This document shows positions 30,598 to 41,752 of a DNA stretch of 64,000 bases, piece after piece. The stretch is from Spodoptera frugiperda. Lineage: Eukaryota > Arthropoda > Insecta > Lepidoptera > Noctuidae. The notes below the pieces were generated by a model. That model ran no database searches and had not been told where the DNA came from. It saw only the letters and a list, made by a program, of their open reading frames with translations. The stretch spans positions 3,028,501-3,092,500 of the forward strand of contig NC_064228.1 in the NCBI RefSeq assembly GCF_023101765.2. Reading direction: 5' to 3'. Numbering within the stretch: the stretch's first letter is position 1; each line of letters starts with the position of its first letter. A program made the position numbers and the translations under genes.

Positions 30598-31066
30598 TTT
30601 GACGTTCAAAAGTGCGTTCCTGGTCTATTTGAAATAAATAATTTGACTTTGACTTTGACTTTTCAGCATAGTATTTTTCAGACTTAAGAGAAGGTTTTAA
30701 GTATATTACCTGATTTAAAAACGGATATTCGCACTTTAACTTTTGAAGGCGGGATTAACAAAATGGCGGATTTCAAAATGGCCGCCTATTGTGACGTTTA
30801 AGATAAACGGGTCACTTGTGTTGACTTACAATTTGACAATTAAGCTAGAATTATTAAGTTAATCTGTCTGTTAGTTTAAGTGATTAAGTAAACTGTTCGG
30901 CTAGGCGTTACTTTACTTACCTAATTATAATATAACTGACTAAACTAACTAAATGTATAATAGATTTTATTTCAAGACGAAAGGAAGATCTTTCAAAGTC
31001 AAAGTCAAAATTATTTATTTCAAATAGACCAGGAAGACACTTTTGAACTTCAAAACAAATATAATA
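30598..31066. repeat. Two repeat E tails in opposite orientation
   Basis: 30598-30664 (+) has gacgttcaaaagtgcgttcc and (gacttt)n. 30993-31066 (-) is the reverse, with (aaagtc)n then tttcaaatagaccaggaaga. The DNA between them is unassigned. Confidence 0.55.
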
Positions 31067-31169
31067 TCTAATATTAAAAATGTCTGTCTATCGGTTAGTC
31101 CTTAAGTGAAGCTTATTGCTCGTTCCAAAGTACAGATTACTAAAGAGAAGAAAGAGTAAAAATCTTGCA

Positions 31170-31372
31170 TTCCGCACACGCTTCAAAGCCATCAGACCAC
31201 CATCAGATGGGGTCCAGTAGGGCTATACTGTACTTAGCGGATTTACCGGGGCTCCGGCTCGAAAAGCAGGAGTAGGAACGGGGTAGTCTTTTAGTCAGTA
31301 AGAGTCTGACATTCCCTTTCGTGAACAAAAATTAACGAAGGCGGTAGAAGCCATTAGATGATCGTAAATCCC
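31170..31372 (+). mobile_element. R1-like LINE 3'-UTR copy (family L)
   Basis: ccgcacacgcttcaaagcca, gaccaccatcagatggggtc, ctcgaaaagcaggagtagga and agtaagagtctgacattccc. The terminal stem has lost one side. Confidence 0.75.
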
Positions 31373-31777
31373 CTACGGCCCTCTAAAAAAATCGAGAAAA
31401 CAAAAACACGTGACACAGTATACAGTTCCATCTACGCCCGTTCTGTCTTCTTAGAATAAAGCACATGACACATTGTAACATCATTTAATCCCCACGCGAG
31501 CGTTCCCCATCAAACGGCGCTTACAAACTTGTGATTGTGTTGCCAACAATATAATTATTAACATTGTCACTCTGTTCGTCTGTTTGTGTTCAAGATAATT
31601 TGTCGTCTCCCTGTTTCTTTACGAGTTCCTATCAAAAGTTGTTCGGTGTGTAAAGGCTGTGTGTGTGTGTGTGAAATTTAATGTATGGTGTACTTATTTG
31701 TTAAAGATTTAAGCTGGTTGATTTATTGATTTAAAGTAAAATAGTATAATTATAGAAAATGAAGAGAAAGAAAAATC

Positions 31778-31900
31778 CGGACGCGACAGGTCGCCGTCGC
31801 TGACTAAAACCTTGAGGACAGGGCAGTGCTCAACACATGCAGGGCATAGTGACACTTATGCTCTACCAAATCTTCTGGATGGTCCTCGCACTATATGGGT
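31778..31900 (-). pseudogene. R1-like LINE ORF2 fragment (zinc-finger region)
   Basis: gagaccaggg-like blocks align base for base with 54347-54480: cggacgcgacaggtcgccgt / cggacgcttgaggtcaccgt, then aggacagggcagtgctcaac / aggacacggcggtgctcagc. It is an old minus-strand fragment of the same R1-like family. Confidence 0.5.
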
Positions 31901-32697
31901 CGTCTAGTGTATAATTTTCAATACATACTACTTAGATTTTTTTGTTTTCCTGCTTTTCTCATTTTTTTATTCCTGAATTTTCTTTGCTATAAACCTCACG
32001 GAGCCCGAGACCTTTCCAACGAATGCAAAACCGCGGAAATCGGCGCGTGCGTTTTAGAGTTATAGCGTCAGGAAGGAAAACCCGACTTATTTTTATATTA
32101 TAGATTAATATAAAATGCTACATAAACTACAATATACATATACATATACTAAAATAGTTATTATTAAACCAGTAAATCTAAACCGCCGTCAATAAAACCT
32201 ATTTTTACTTGACGTAAAATCTAAATTTCGTACCCAATTTCAAACTAATTTGAGCCTATTTGGATTAGCCACTAATTACCTTATTTGAACTACCTGAAAA
32301 GCGATTAGAACTTGTAATACCACAAATACTCTATTTATAATTTGATGCCAATTAGTGGGCAACATTAATTAATCGATGGTTAGTATCGATAGGCAATTTA
32401 TTGAAATAATTGATACTCTAGGAATCTGATTTCATTTTGAGTTATCGGTTTGTTTAGAACGTCGCATGTCATTTCTAAACAATAGGCAAATTTGCATAAA
32501 GTCTAAGACAAAAGCTATAAAAAAATTGCTCTGACGTTCAAAAGTGCCCTACCGGTCTATTTTAAATAAATTATTTTGACTGTGACTTTGACTTAAAACT
32601 AAATCCATTTTTTAAACGTCCAAAAATACATTTATACAACCCGCCAAATAATATAATGTGGAACAATTCTTAACTTGATTATAAAAAAAAAATAAGT
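31901..32697. other. No gene; one repeat E tail
   Basis: 32522-32596 carries gacgttcaaaagtgccctac and the (gacttt) tail. Otherwise AT-rich. Confidence 0.4.
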
Positions 32698-32967
32698 CTG
32701 AGAGAGCCATGCTTCGGCACGAACGCGTCGGCTCGTCTGGAGACTACGGCCTCACAGAGACGCGACACGTGAATTCGAAGTATGTCCCAAGTCCTCCCCT
32801 CCATTCTAACCAGTCCCCAAATCCCCAATCCTCAAATTCCTAACCCCAAAAACACCGACAACGTACTTATAACACCTTCGGTGGTGGGTGTCCATGAACG
32901 GAGCTGATTGGTTACCAATTTACCATCGAATGACCCATCTGCTCGTTTACCGACTTATACCATGAAA
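32698..32967 (+). repeat. Family C, full copy (diverged)
   Basis: gagagccatgcttcggcacg, tacggcctcacagagacgcg, caaattcctaaccccaaaaa, gaatgacccatctgctcgtt and ttataccatgaaaac. Confidence 0.75.
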
Positions 32968-33019
32968 ACAACAGCTGTAACGTTACAATAGTTAAAAACA
33001 ACTCCTGTCATTCCACATC

Positions 33020-33115
33020 ATCAGCCTATAAGTGGCTACTGCTAACCAAAGTCTCTTCTCACACAGAGAAGGTTTGAGCATTAATCACCACGCTTGCTCA
33101 ATGCGGGTTGACACT
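33020..33115 (-). repeat. Repeat D copy
   Basis: catcagcctataagtggcta, tctcacacagagaaggtttg and agcattaatcaccacgcttg: antisense to the 59.1-kb copy. Confidence 0.6.
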
Positions 33116-33724
33116 TTTTTACACATTGCCTTACCCCACTCTAATCAAAAGCTCCAACTTAGTGACGTTCTATAGTCGACTAAATAAAACTGAGATAGTC
33201 AGCCAATCAACGCCATTCATTTTGTTTTTTCGATGATGCAATTAGCGCAGCTCTAGCGAGTATCGATAATTGTCCCTGCACTAGTGATGGACGATAAATT
33301 GGGTGTCGATTTCATTAGGCTACTCGTATTAGTGTGTTTGGGATGTTTGTGTGTGTGTTTGTTTGTTTACTGGTTTTTTTTTAGTTGTTTGTGTATTGTT
33401 TAGTTGTTGTGTTGTGTAGACTAGTTCAATGATGTGGGTGTTGAATGTACGGTGGTTTGGTATTGAGTTTTAAATAATTATAATCTTTGGTTCCACATGT
33501 TTTACGCTTACTCTTTTATTCCTTTAAGTGAAGTGTAATAAATTAAAATGGTTTAGAATTCTCAGTAATAAAGTAGAATAAATTGCGGATTGGATATTAA
33601 CTTACTTATCTATTTAGATATTATCAAAAATGATATAATTAAAAAAATACAACAATAGATAAACAAGAAAACTTTTTTATTGGATATACTAAATTAATTA
33701 TTTTGTTATCTTTTTACATGTGTC
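33116..33724. other. No gene seen
   Basis: A GT-rich run at 33330-33420; otherwise AT-rich. Confidence 0.35.
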
Positions 33725-33815
33725 GCGGCATGCTCCTCATAAATATAAGCCTCTAGCACGGCTTGAAATTACTTAGTATAGTAAGGCGATAACATAATAA
33801 TAAAAATAAGAACAA
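33725..33815 (-). repeat. Fragment of the ACTAGTTTC foldback family
   Basis: gcggcatgctcctcataaat, aagcctctagcacggcttga and aaggcgataacataataata match the core and arm of 39932-40077 and 45626-45785, with the ACTAGTTTC core deleted. Confidence 0.5.
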
Positions 33816-34465
33816 TCTCAATACCTACTTTAGTTTAGTTTCAGTTAATAAATCTAGTTAAAAATTATCAGCTAAAACATCAGTAGTGAGTTAGACTGCT
33901 TTACAAGATGCCTGCAATACTAGCGCGAGCCAATCCGCCATCGCATTATACTGTTAGCGCGGGAAATTGCTGCTCGCATTCATTTTGGCGCCAAACAGGG
34001 TTGCCAGCTTCAAATTATCGCTCTATGCAGTCTATGTTCCACAAAAGAGGTTTTAATTTATGTGCTTGTGTAGTATGTTATTTTGTATTTTTTTAATAGG
34101 ATTCATTTATTTGTTGGTGTTAAATATTATGTTGGTATTCGTTTAATAAATGTGTAAAATTAATAATTATCGTTGTTGCTAATTTCGTTGGCTTTTTGCA
34201 AGAAGTCATTATGTGACATATCCACTATTCTGAGATAAACGGTATTTTAGTTTGTACTATGTATTGGTTGGTTGTTGATTTGCCCATATTATCCTAAATA
34301 CAACAACGTTGATGAAATTTGTTATTGCATTTTGTAGAATGTGTCAAAATAAGTCTACTATAGATAAAAACATATTAAGTAATTTTTTCAATTAATGATT
34401 TCTTGATATAAGCCGATGATTTATTGTTTATACCTCTAATTTTACGAAATTGTTATCCCACCCAA
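33816..34465. other. No gene seen
   Basis: A GC-richer patch at 33905-34020 (gcgggaaattgctgctcg, ttttggcgccaaac) overlaps a 62-codon frame. I see no evidence that it is coding. Confidence 0.35.
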
Positions 34466-34766
34466 AACATAAATGTGAAAGGCTGCCAAGTTGCTGCTCG
34501 CCTATAAAAGAAGTGAGATCTAAATAAGTACCAAGTTCCATACACAGACCTCAGTTAAAATGATATAACAAGTTGGCAAGTTTTCACACACTTTGTTATA
34601 AACCTACTAAACGCAATGAGTCAAGTATGTAATTTTCTATTAAAACTTGCCAAGTTATATCATTTTTAACTGAGGTCTGTGTATGGAACTTGGTACTTAT
34701 TTAGATCTCACTTCTTTTATAGGCGAATTCAATATTATCGAACTTGGCAGCCTTTACATTTATGTT
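34466..34766. repeat. Long-arm foldback element (~120-bp arms)
   Basis: The left arm (34466-34584) runs through aggctgccaagtt, ataaaagaagtgagatctaa, gtaccaagttccatacacag and cctcagttaaaatgatataa. The right arm (34640-34766) repeats these in reverse complement almost exactly. The loop is about 55 bp. One arm tip differs (tgctgctcg against a 20-bp AT-rich piece), showing a later change. It has no open frame. Confidence 0.85.
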
Positions 34767-35823
34767 GGATTTCATTTATTTTTGTAAGGTTTATTTTCTT
34801 TTTTTCTTATTTTACTTTACTTTGACTAAATACAAACCTTCGTAACGAATTTTAGGTTACGACCATTGGAAGATATAGATAAAATTTTTGTTTTAGTTCC
34901 TTAGGGGTATGAATTTACCTTCATTATTTTTCAAACCGACTCACACTTGGCCATTTTCAGATTTTTTCCTTTACCTTGACCTAAAGACCTACCTCCATGC
35001 CAAATTTCAAGTCAATAAAAATTGGAAGAGTCTAAAATGTTTGATGAGTGAGTGAGTCAGTCAGTGAGTGTAAAGTAAAAATAGCGATTTTCTGATGTCA
35101 ATATCTCAGGACCTACAATAGGTACATTAATCGGAAATTTTGTATTTTAGATAAGTAAGTGGAACTCGACAGTTACTAGAAACTTACATATGCGTAGATA
35201 AAATAGATCCTCAGTCGGAGTCGTGAGGTCGAACTGGTGCCCGAAATGGTTCGTGTAATATAACCCATTGCCGGTATGTCGGTTTTTTTACTCGAACTAG
35301 TTTTACACACTGCCGTGTGTCTAGATAATGACGACAATTAATGTTTTAATTAGAACTTTACCACACAAAAAGGCTCCTACAGCCGGTAGTATTGTAAAAA
35401 GACTCTGTTATCGTATCAAGTATGTCGCACCCAATTTAAAATTACATATTATTCAGTACCATAAACACATACTAAAATATATTATGTAAAAAGCTAACAA
35501 AGAGTAAAAAAGAAAAACAACATTTTTAAATTACCAACGAAAATTATTCAGCCGACCCATTTTTACGTCGGCAACCCTAATCCGGGGCAGCCGCTAATGA
35601 CCACAGATTATACTAATCAGTTTGCGCGGCCAGCATCGATATTAGAACATTATGCCTCTACTCTATGGTTTTACTGGTACTTTATAAACATTTCAGGTGC
35701 CTATTTAGGTTAAAGCGAAAATTTTTACTAGTCAAGCACGCATATCTGCCTGATTATCGAGCAAGTACTTTTGAAAATTCGATGATCAAAAAACAGAAAC
35801 TATATTACTGACAGCTTTGATTT
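34767..35823. other. No gene; faint repeat tail
   Basis: cgactcacacttggccattt near 34945 and the ttgatgagtgagtgagtcag region resemble a common lepidopteran repeat. The rest is AT-rich. Confidence 0.35.
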
Positions 35824-36300
35824 TGATTGGCCTCGTTAGTCGAGTGGTCGCTAGTACGGCTGCCAGACAAAGGTACTTGGGTACGATTCCCGGGAAGGGC
35901 ATAGTATTACTGGCCATTTTTCGATTTTTCGAAAATTTCTCAAGGGTAGCATGGAATTATTGTGCCCAATATATGGCAACAAGCTTACCCCCTATTACAT
36001 GGGACTTGTAACACAAACGGTGAAAAGTGGGTGTACAATGTATAGCGGTACTAGCTACTTCCGCGCGGTTTCACCCGCACTGCTCGGTTCCTATTGATCG
36101 TGGCGTGATGATTTATAGCCGTATCTTCCTCAATAAATGCACTATCCAACACAAAAAGAATTATTCAAATCGGACCAGTAGTTCGGGAGATTAGCGCGTT
36201 CAAACAAACAAACAAACTCTTCAGCTTTATAATATTAGTATAGATTACGTGCCGTAATGTGTGCCTCAGCCTACCCTTTCGGGGATAAAAGGCGTGACAA
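35824..36300 (+). repeat. SINE-A copy split by a Helitron
   Basis: The head ggcctcgttagtcgagtggt and B-box remnant gggtacgattcccgg are followed by the body up to atagcggta. It resumes at ttacgtgccgtaatgtgtgc and ends ataaaaggcgtgacaa. The gap holds the Helitron at 36051-36244. Confidence 0.8.
36051..36244 (-). mobile_element. Non-autonomous Helitron with both ends
   Basis: On the minus strand it begins TCTATACTAATATTATAAAG and ends gaagtagCTAG. It sits between A and T of a SINE-A whose empty form is agcggtattacg (as at 26050). A GC hairpin gtgcgg..ccgcgc lies 12 nt before the CTAG. These are the defining rolling-circle Helitron features. 194 bp, no coding. Confidence 0.8.
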
Positions 36301-37802
36301 TACACGTTGCACATTTGCGCCATTTGGTGAACAAAATAACGGCAACCCCCATTATTAACACATAAAACTAAATACTATTACATTTAGACTTTGCACTCCA
36401 TTAAGTTATCAATGTTCAAATCGCACCGTATGCAGAACCAAGTAACTCTCAACTTATTCCTAACTTAACAGACTATCATGTTATATAGGATGTAAGTTGA
36501 AACTAAGCTCGATAACTTGCCTGTTTCTTAGTGAAGCTTAGCCTCGACCAAACTAGTTACTAGACTACAGTGCAAATGGGTTGCTTAGTGTAAAGAGCTG
36601 GCTATGTGCAAGCTTAAGTTAGGAATAAGTAAGGAATATGTTTTGTTGATTGAATAGTTACAAGTATCGACAGTTGTGTGTAAATAATTCTCGAAAATTT
36701 AATTAAGAGATGAAAATTATGTGTTACAAGCGAGAGATGACTTTAAATTTAATTTTATTTATCTTAAAATTAGTTTCTGCTAACGGTGTCGCTCACGTTC
36801 CGTTGTGATAATTGTTTGTTACCTATGTGTTATTCCAGACAATAATCTATCCCTTTTATAAACATTGTAATCCTTTAAACTGTTTTGACGTGATTTAGTA
36901 ACAAACATACGCAACAAACATTAGCATTTATAATATTGAGTAAGATTAGCAGCAGTATAGCTAAAGTTCTTAGATAATTGTAAGATAATAATATAATGAT
37001 AATAATACAGACTTACCATTCTATTTTATTACTTAGTAAATATACCATAACTGGCAAAATACTTATTTTATAGCATTTGACGTTACAAAAACCCATTTTC
37101 ATATTTCTTTTAATAAAATGAAGGTTTTAATCAATTTTTCAATCGTCTATATTAATCAAAATAATTTCGATTTTAAATTACTATTTCCTACTTTCGTTTT
37201 CCTAAAAGTAATGTTTTCACATTTCCTGGTAAAAGCAATCATGAACTTTAAAAAAATATATTGGTCATTCTATTTTTTATTACTGTTATTTTTATGCTCA
37301 CTCTTTTTATCATAACTTCACACGTGACGAGGCGTACTGTGTCGAGTGTTAATTCAGCAATTAAGCACTCTAAAAAACACAGACAATCCAAATTCAAGAG
37401 AGAGAGAGAGAGAGAGAGAAATAAAAATGAAAGTAAATAAGTTGTCACTTATTCAAAATAATTTTCTTTATATAAAAGCTTTTGGTATACCTTTAATAAA
37501 CAAATAAAATAAAATAAAAGTTTTATAGATAGGTATTGCCAACATGACGACCGATATTATTGTTTGCACTTCCACGTATAAAACCCAAAACCTACCACAG
37601 TATACCCAAAATAAAAATATATTCAACCTCTCTATGTACAGTGGAACGAGCAGAGAGGCTTTAGCTTTATAGCTCTGTTTGTGTTTGACCAAGTTCACTC
37701 ATCCGTGTTGCGCCAGAGACCTGCCTCTGTTGTGTGTACCTTTGTTTTTATATAAAAAACCTAGCCTAAATGTTTTACCTAGACCTGCGCACTGCCTAGC
37801 GG
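36301..37802. other. No gene; Helitron relic and GA microsatellite
   Basis: 36772-36945 (-) is a degraded Helitron copy (ttagtttctgctaacggtgt, tgttattccagacaataatc, tttataatattgagta). 37397-37421 is a (ga)n run. Short frames at 37118-37315 and 37248-37448 look like low-complexity frames. Confidence 0.45.
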
Positions 37803-37921
37803 GTAACTGCAAAGTAGCTGTGCGAGTATACGATGTATCGATAGTATGGAACATATCCAATATCCATAACACGCATCTTTCCATATAAAAAATATAGCTT
37901 AGCTGAGCTGAGCTTAGCTTA
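37803..37921 (-). repeat. MITE-M internal fragment
   Basis: aactgcaaagtagctgtgcg, gatgtatcgatagtatggaa, cataacacgcatctttccat and tagcttagctgagctgagct. Confidence 0.65.
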
Positions 37922-38030
37922 CTCCGGAACTGCGAACTGCCTAGCTAGGTTACCGGCGCTCCGGCTCGAAAAAAGGAGTCGGAACGAGGTGGTTTTTAGT
38001 CAGTAAGAGTCTGACACTCCTTCTCGCCTC
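37922..38030 (+). mobile_element. R1-like LINE 3'-UTR copy (family L)
   Basis: actgcgaactgcctagctag, accggcgctccggctcgaaa, tttttagtcagtaagagtct and gacactccttctcgcctcg. The terminal part after the stem is missing. Confidence 0.7.
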
Positions 38031-38183
38031 GAAAAATTGCTTATATTTTTGGGACTCACTATTTTTATTTTGAACTTAAGCATATGCTTTTACTGCCGTA
38101 CTTAACCCAGTCCTTAGCAATTTGTTTTCGTAACAAAATCGTTCATTTAATACATTAATCCAACTAATATAGCCGTTTCGTCA

Positions 38184-38332
38184 TCTTTTTGTATGTAAAA
38201 ATGATTTTCGTTAGTCTCGCTAAAAGGGTTGGACTGATTTGGCTAATTTTGGTCTTGAATTTAAGTTCCAGGGAAGGTTTAAAAGGTGAGAAAAAATGTT
38301 TGAAGCAGTATAAAATTTGCCGGGCCAGCTAG
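38184..38332 (+). mobile_element. Possible second-type Helitron
   Basis: It begins A|TCTTTTTGTATGTAAAAATG and ends atttgccgggccagCTAG|T. Both ends fit the Helitron rule, and the sequence is like a common lepidopteran repeat. No clear 3' hairpin, so the class is tentative. Confidence 0.4.
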
Positions 38333-38541
38333 TTCTTATTATAATTATTGTGTCTTATTCATCATCATTATCAGGCCGTTTCATTACAGTAAACTCCAAT
38401 AGAATTGGTCTCTATTATAATGATAAAATATAATAAAAGTAAATCAAAGGACTGTCCATAAATAAAATAGGGTAATTAATAAAATAGGGTAAATGTACCA
38501 ATTATTTTCGCGAAGACAGCAAAACCTATTTCTAAATAGAT

Positions 38542-38630
38542 ATAAGTGGGGTCACTTATGTCTTACACACATACATAAGTGGTCCCACTTATCTCTTACA
38601 CACATTAGTGGTCCCACTTATGTCTATCTA
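38542..38630. repeat. Tandem repeat of palindromic units
   Basis: Three units of about 29-33 bp each contain ataagtggtcccacttat or a close variant, itself a palindrome, separated by ctcttacacacat-type spacers. Confidence 0.75.
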
Positions 38631-39637
38631 GTCTAAGTTCACAAGCAATTCACATATTCAAATACGAATGAACTGAAGTGTTTTCAGAACTTTTTTAGTC
38701 TGAAACTCTCTTTCAGTGAAACCTGTGAGGTTTTCTCTGTAAAACGTAGTATTTATTTAACAATCTTGTATTTTCGTTGTGCGATGAGCTTTGACAAAGG
38801 TTGTGTAATGGTGCAGCTACCTTATAATGGAGACTGTTTTGAGTTTCACCGAGTGAAGAGTTGTTATGTCTACGGAATTGTCTCTTTAGTACAGACTCCT
38901 TAGATTCGATACTTAATAAAGAGATGCTTCTCGTTAAAAGCAAGCAAGACTTTGAAATTGATTTACTTGTTTCTTATTTTGGTATGACTTTGAAAATTGG
39001 CCACAAACTGTATTTTTTTTTGACAACACATGTTTTATTATAACAGCTAAAAAATTAACACATATTATATGTTTGTTGTTTGATTGGACGATATTTGGTT
39101 TTAAGAAAACATTGCAACTGGGAGTTTGGTAATAAAAAAGTAAGAATTGTATAACAAAAAAAGAACCTATGTTCGTTCGAAACACGACAAAGTGAGTCGA
39201 CATCAAAACACACAACTTGTGAAATATTTGTATAACAAACTATAAAACTACACTGCGATAACATTTACCTTAGCGTGAAACGGCACGCCGCAAAGTTACG
39301 TATAAAGGATCGCAACACTCCGCTATCTGGCTTCCAACTTCAAATTCCCTAGCGTGAAATGGAACGTCGCGGCCATAGACTATAGAACGTTTCAATGCGA
39401 AGTTTTCATTCTGTGGAACTTGTTGGTTGGTTTAAAAGTGCTTTTATAGAGTGTTTTGTTTATGGACTGGCTTTGGTATAGAGGTTAATAGTGCAACTGA
39501 ACTCTGACTTAATAGATCGATGTCTTTGATTCCTAAATTTCTCATAATAAGAACACTATTAACGGGGAAAAATTGAGTTATATGTGAACATAAGTCCGTC
39601 CGAATAACAAACATCTACCGATGGTGACCAAGGATTG
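38631..39637. other. No gene; one small direct repeat pair
   Basis: tagcgtgaaacggcacgccg (39272) and tagcgtgaaatggaacgtcg (39352) are 80 bp apart. Overlapping frames at 38713-39264 have no recognisable features. Confidence 0.35.
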
Positions 39638-39858
39638 CTCGCCGCCCGACCAGAAACTGCCATCAAACTACCACAGATGGGTTCCAATAGGGTTGATACC
39701 GATCCAAAGAGAAAGAATGTCTAGCGTGTTACCGGAGCTCCGGGTCGAAAAGCAGGAGTAGGAACAGTGTGGTTTTTAGTCGGTAAGAGTCTGAGACTCC
39801 CTCTCGCCTTGCACAAGCCGGGAGACATCATTGGATGATTTTCCCCCTCAAAAAGAAA
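39638..39858 (+). mobile_element. R1-like LINE 3'-UTR copy (family L)
   Basis: attgctcgccgcccgaccag, ccaccacagatgggttcc-type, gtcgaaaagcaggagtagga, agtctgagactccctctcgc and ggatgattttccccctcaaa with an A-rich end. It extends further 5' than most copies. Confidence 0.75.
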
Positions 39859-39931
39859 AGGGTAAAAACAAACATGTCGATGTAATGCTATATTGCATCA
39901 GTAGGTAATACAGTAAAGTCAATATAAATAC

Positions 39932-40077
39932 TAAATTAATTATTATGTTATCGGCTTACTCACGTATTTGTTTGACGAGGAACTCGACTAGTTTCAAGCC
40001 ATGCTAGAGGCTCATATACGTGAGTAAGCCGATAACATAATAATTAATTTAGTATGTCTCACGAAAGTTACAATAAA
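39932..40077 (+). mobile_element. Foldback insertion, arm-core-arm-tail, 11-bp duplication
   Basis: Arms of 38 bp, identical as reverse complements (39929-39966 and 40017-40054, from tactaaattaattattatg to cttactcacgta), flank a 50-nt core with ggaactcgactagtttcaag. A tail tgtctcacgaaagttacaat then aaa follows. aatataaatac is repeated exactly at 39921-39931 and 40078-40088. No transposase-type terminal repeats are seen outside the arms. Confidence 0.8.
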
Positions 40078-40113
40078 AATATAAATACTTATATAATATT
40101 ATTTACCTGCACT

Positions 40114-40312
40114 GCACGGTTGGTTAATTGACTGCATAGATGATGCGGAGGCTGGGCAATTTTCTGCCGCGTAACATGTAGCGGGAGCTGGTTCGGATAC
40201 ACGGAGCAAGTCTTTGTGTGATCGACAAATTGTCGCTTTGGATCTCAGTGTCATGTGTCATGTGCATGTGAGCTTGTATGTTTATAAACGCACCCACGAT
40301 ACAGAACAAAAA
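40114..40312 (+). repeat. SINE-B copy
   Basis: Head gcacggttggttaattgact with an insertion, aggctgggcaattttctgcc, a decayed B box, then tctttgtgtgatcgacaaat, gtgagcttgtatgtttataa and gcacccacgatacag. Confidence 0.75.
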
Positions 40313-40756
40313 GCTAGTTCAGAGCAATGTTCTTTAAAAAAATGGTAGTTACCTATTGACACTGTCATTTGGCAAATTGCATAGAAATCTGTGACAAAGG
40401 CCATACATTGACGTTTTTTTCCACTTGTTTGAACAAGTAGATACTATTTCTCTAGTGTAAAAAATGATTTTATGTAAAAAAAGAAAGAATACGTGTCTAA
40501 TGTTTTAAAATACTCTACTAGAGAGGACATTAAAAAAGAATTAGCACCCTATCCTACCGTATACAATACGCCCGTGTTAAGTAACAAATTAAACTGTTTG
40601 GTATTCTAGCGTCAAACCGAGTCGTTTCTCGCGCCCTCGGGAATTGATGGGCTCAAGTTTCCATTACGAGACCTCGGAATTTGATCGACGTATCTTGTTT
40701 TGGCAGACATTTTTTGTTTTGTTGTGTTTTTAGGTGTTTCTTACTATAACTATTAA

Positions 40757-41064
40757 GGTGCTTTTCTACCAGAGATGTGCTATGTAGCTGTGCTATGAAG
40801 ATGTAATAGCTAAGCTGTGAAACTATGTGACCGTTTCCACTGATACTAAGCTATGTAGCTGTGCGAGGAAGATGCGCAGCTCAAGTAAGTGACGTATCGA
40901 TAGTAGGGAAGCCATCCATAGCATGTATCTTCTCATATAAGAAACATACCTTAAATGAGTCCGTTTCCACCAGTGCTAAGCTATGTGTTCCAATGAATAT
41001 GATTAGTGGAATCCAGACGCATCTACAGCAACGTAGCATAGCACATCTCTGGTGGAAAAGCTCC
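40757..41064 (-). repeat. MITE-M, best-preserved copy with flanking ATTAA
   Basis: 308 bp with inverted ends ggtgcttttctaccagagat / atctctggtggaaaagctcc. ATTAA lies directly outside at 40752-40756 and 41065-41069. Internal blocks are the same as in the other copies. The ATTAA pair may be the target duplication (TTAA or ATTAA). Confidence 0.85.
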
Positions 41065-41546
41065 ATTAAGCCGTGTGTAGGTAGTTGAGCTGAAAGCTCT
41101 TACTACTCCTACTCACGCCGCGAGTGTCGTTAAAGACGAGGGGACTAATATTTAAACGAGACCAGGCTTTAGGCTGTAATTAACCAGGGCGCCTACTCTT
41201 GAAACCTATCTCAATGTCAAAGCAATTTCAATCCAATTAAATCTCAATCATTATTCAATGTCAAAACTATACAGTCCCAATCGTAGCTGTTAAAATAGCA
41301 TTCAGAGTACGGAGTATAAAGCCAAACTCAATACCATTTAGTTCATTCAATATCTACGTAATAAGAATGCAATGGGCGCTAGTGTTGCAACTCAAGGGTA
41401 CATACGTGTCACAATATCAATGTCAATCGAGCGGAATTGGATTCAAGAGTAAGCCCCCTGATCCATTACACTGCAATCTCCCACCCAATCGGCAAACGTG
41501 GAGATTATGGCATACCTCACATCACAATCTTTTATTTATAAGTACA
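41065..41546. other. No gene seen
   Basis: Part of it (caatgtcaatcgagcggaat, gattcaagagtaagcc at 41415-41455; catttagttcattcaatat) recurs in reverse near 42065-42180, giving a loose inverted relation around the foldback at 41.6 kb. Confidence 0.4.
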
Positions 41547-41558
41547 TACGTAAAACTA

Positions 41559-41752
41559 TATAAGTTTTTAAGCTGATATGGTAATTAACAATAACATTAG
41601 AACTTAAGACGGGATATTTATGTTTATTTATGTCTATGATGGACTGATCATAGATCATCCGTGATCATGGCGCTTGCAACAGTGCCGAAATATCGGAAAG
41701 TCATAGACATAAATAAACATGGTTAATATCCCGTCTTAAGTTCTAATGTTAA
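41559..41752 (-). mobile_element. Foldback insertion with 12-bp duplication
   Basis: Arms at 41593-41639 and 41701-41750 match as reverse complements apart from a 3-nt gap (aacattagaacttaagacgg, gtttatttatgtctatga). The core is about 60 nt. Read on the minus strand the order is arm, core, arm, 34-nt tail. tacgtaaaacta is repeated exactly at 41547-41558 and 41753-41764. A single arm relic (cttaaaacgggatatttacc) lies at 56890-56912. Confidence 0.75.

Noticed and set aside
38542..38630. CRISPR-like array
   Set aside because: Just three degenerate units in a eukaryotic genome, with near-identical spacers and no cas genes; it is a minisatellite.
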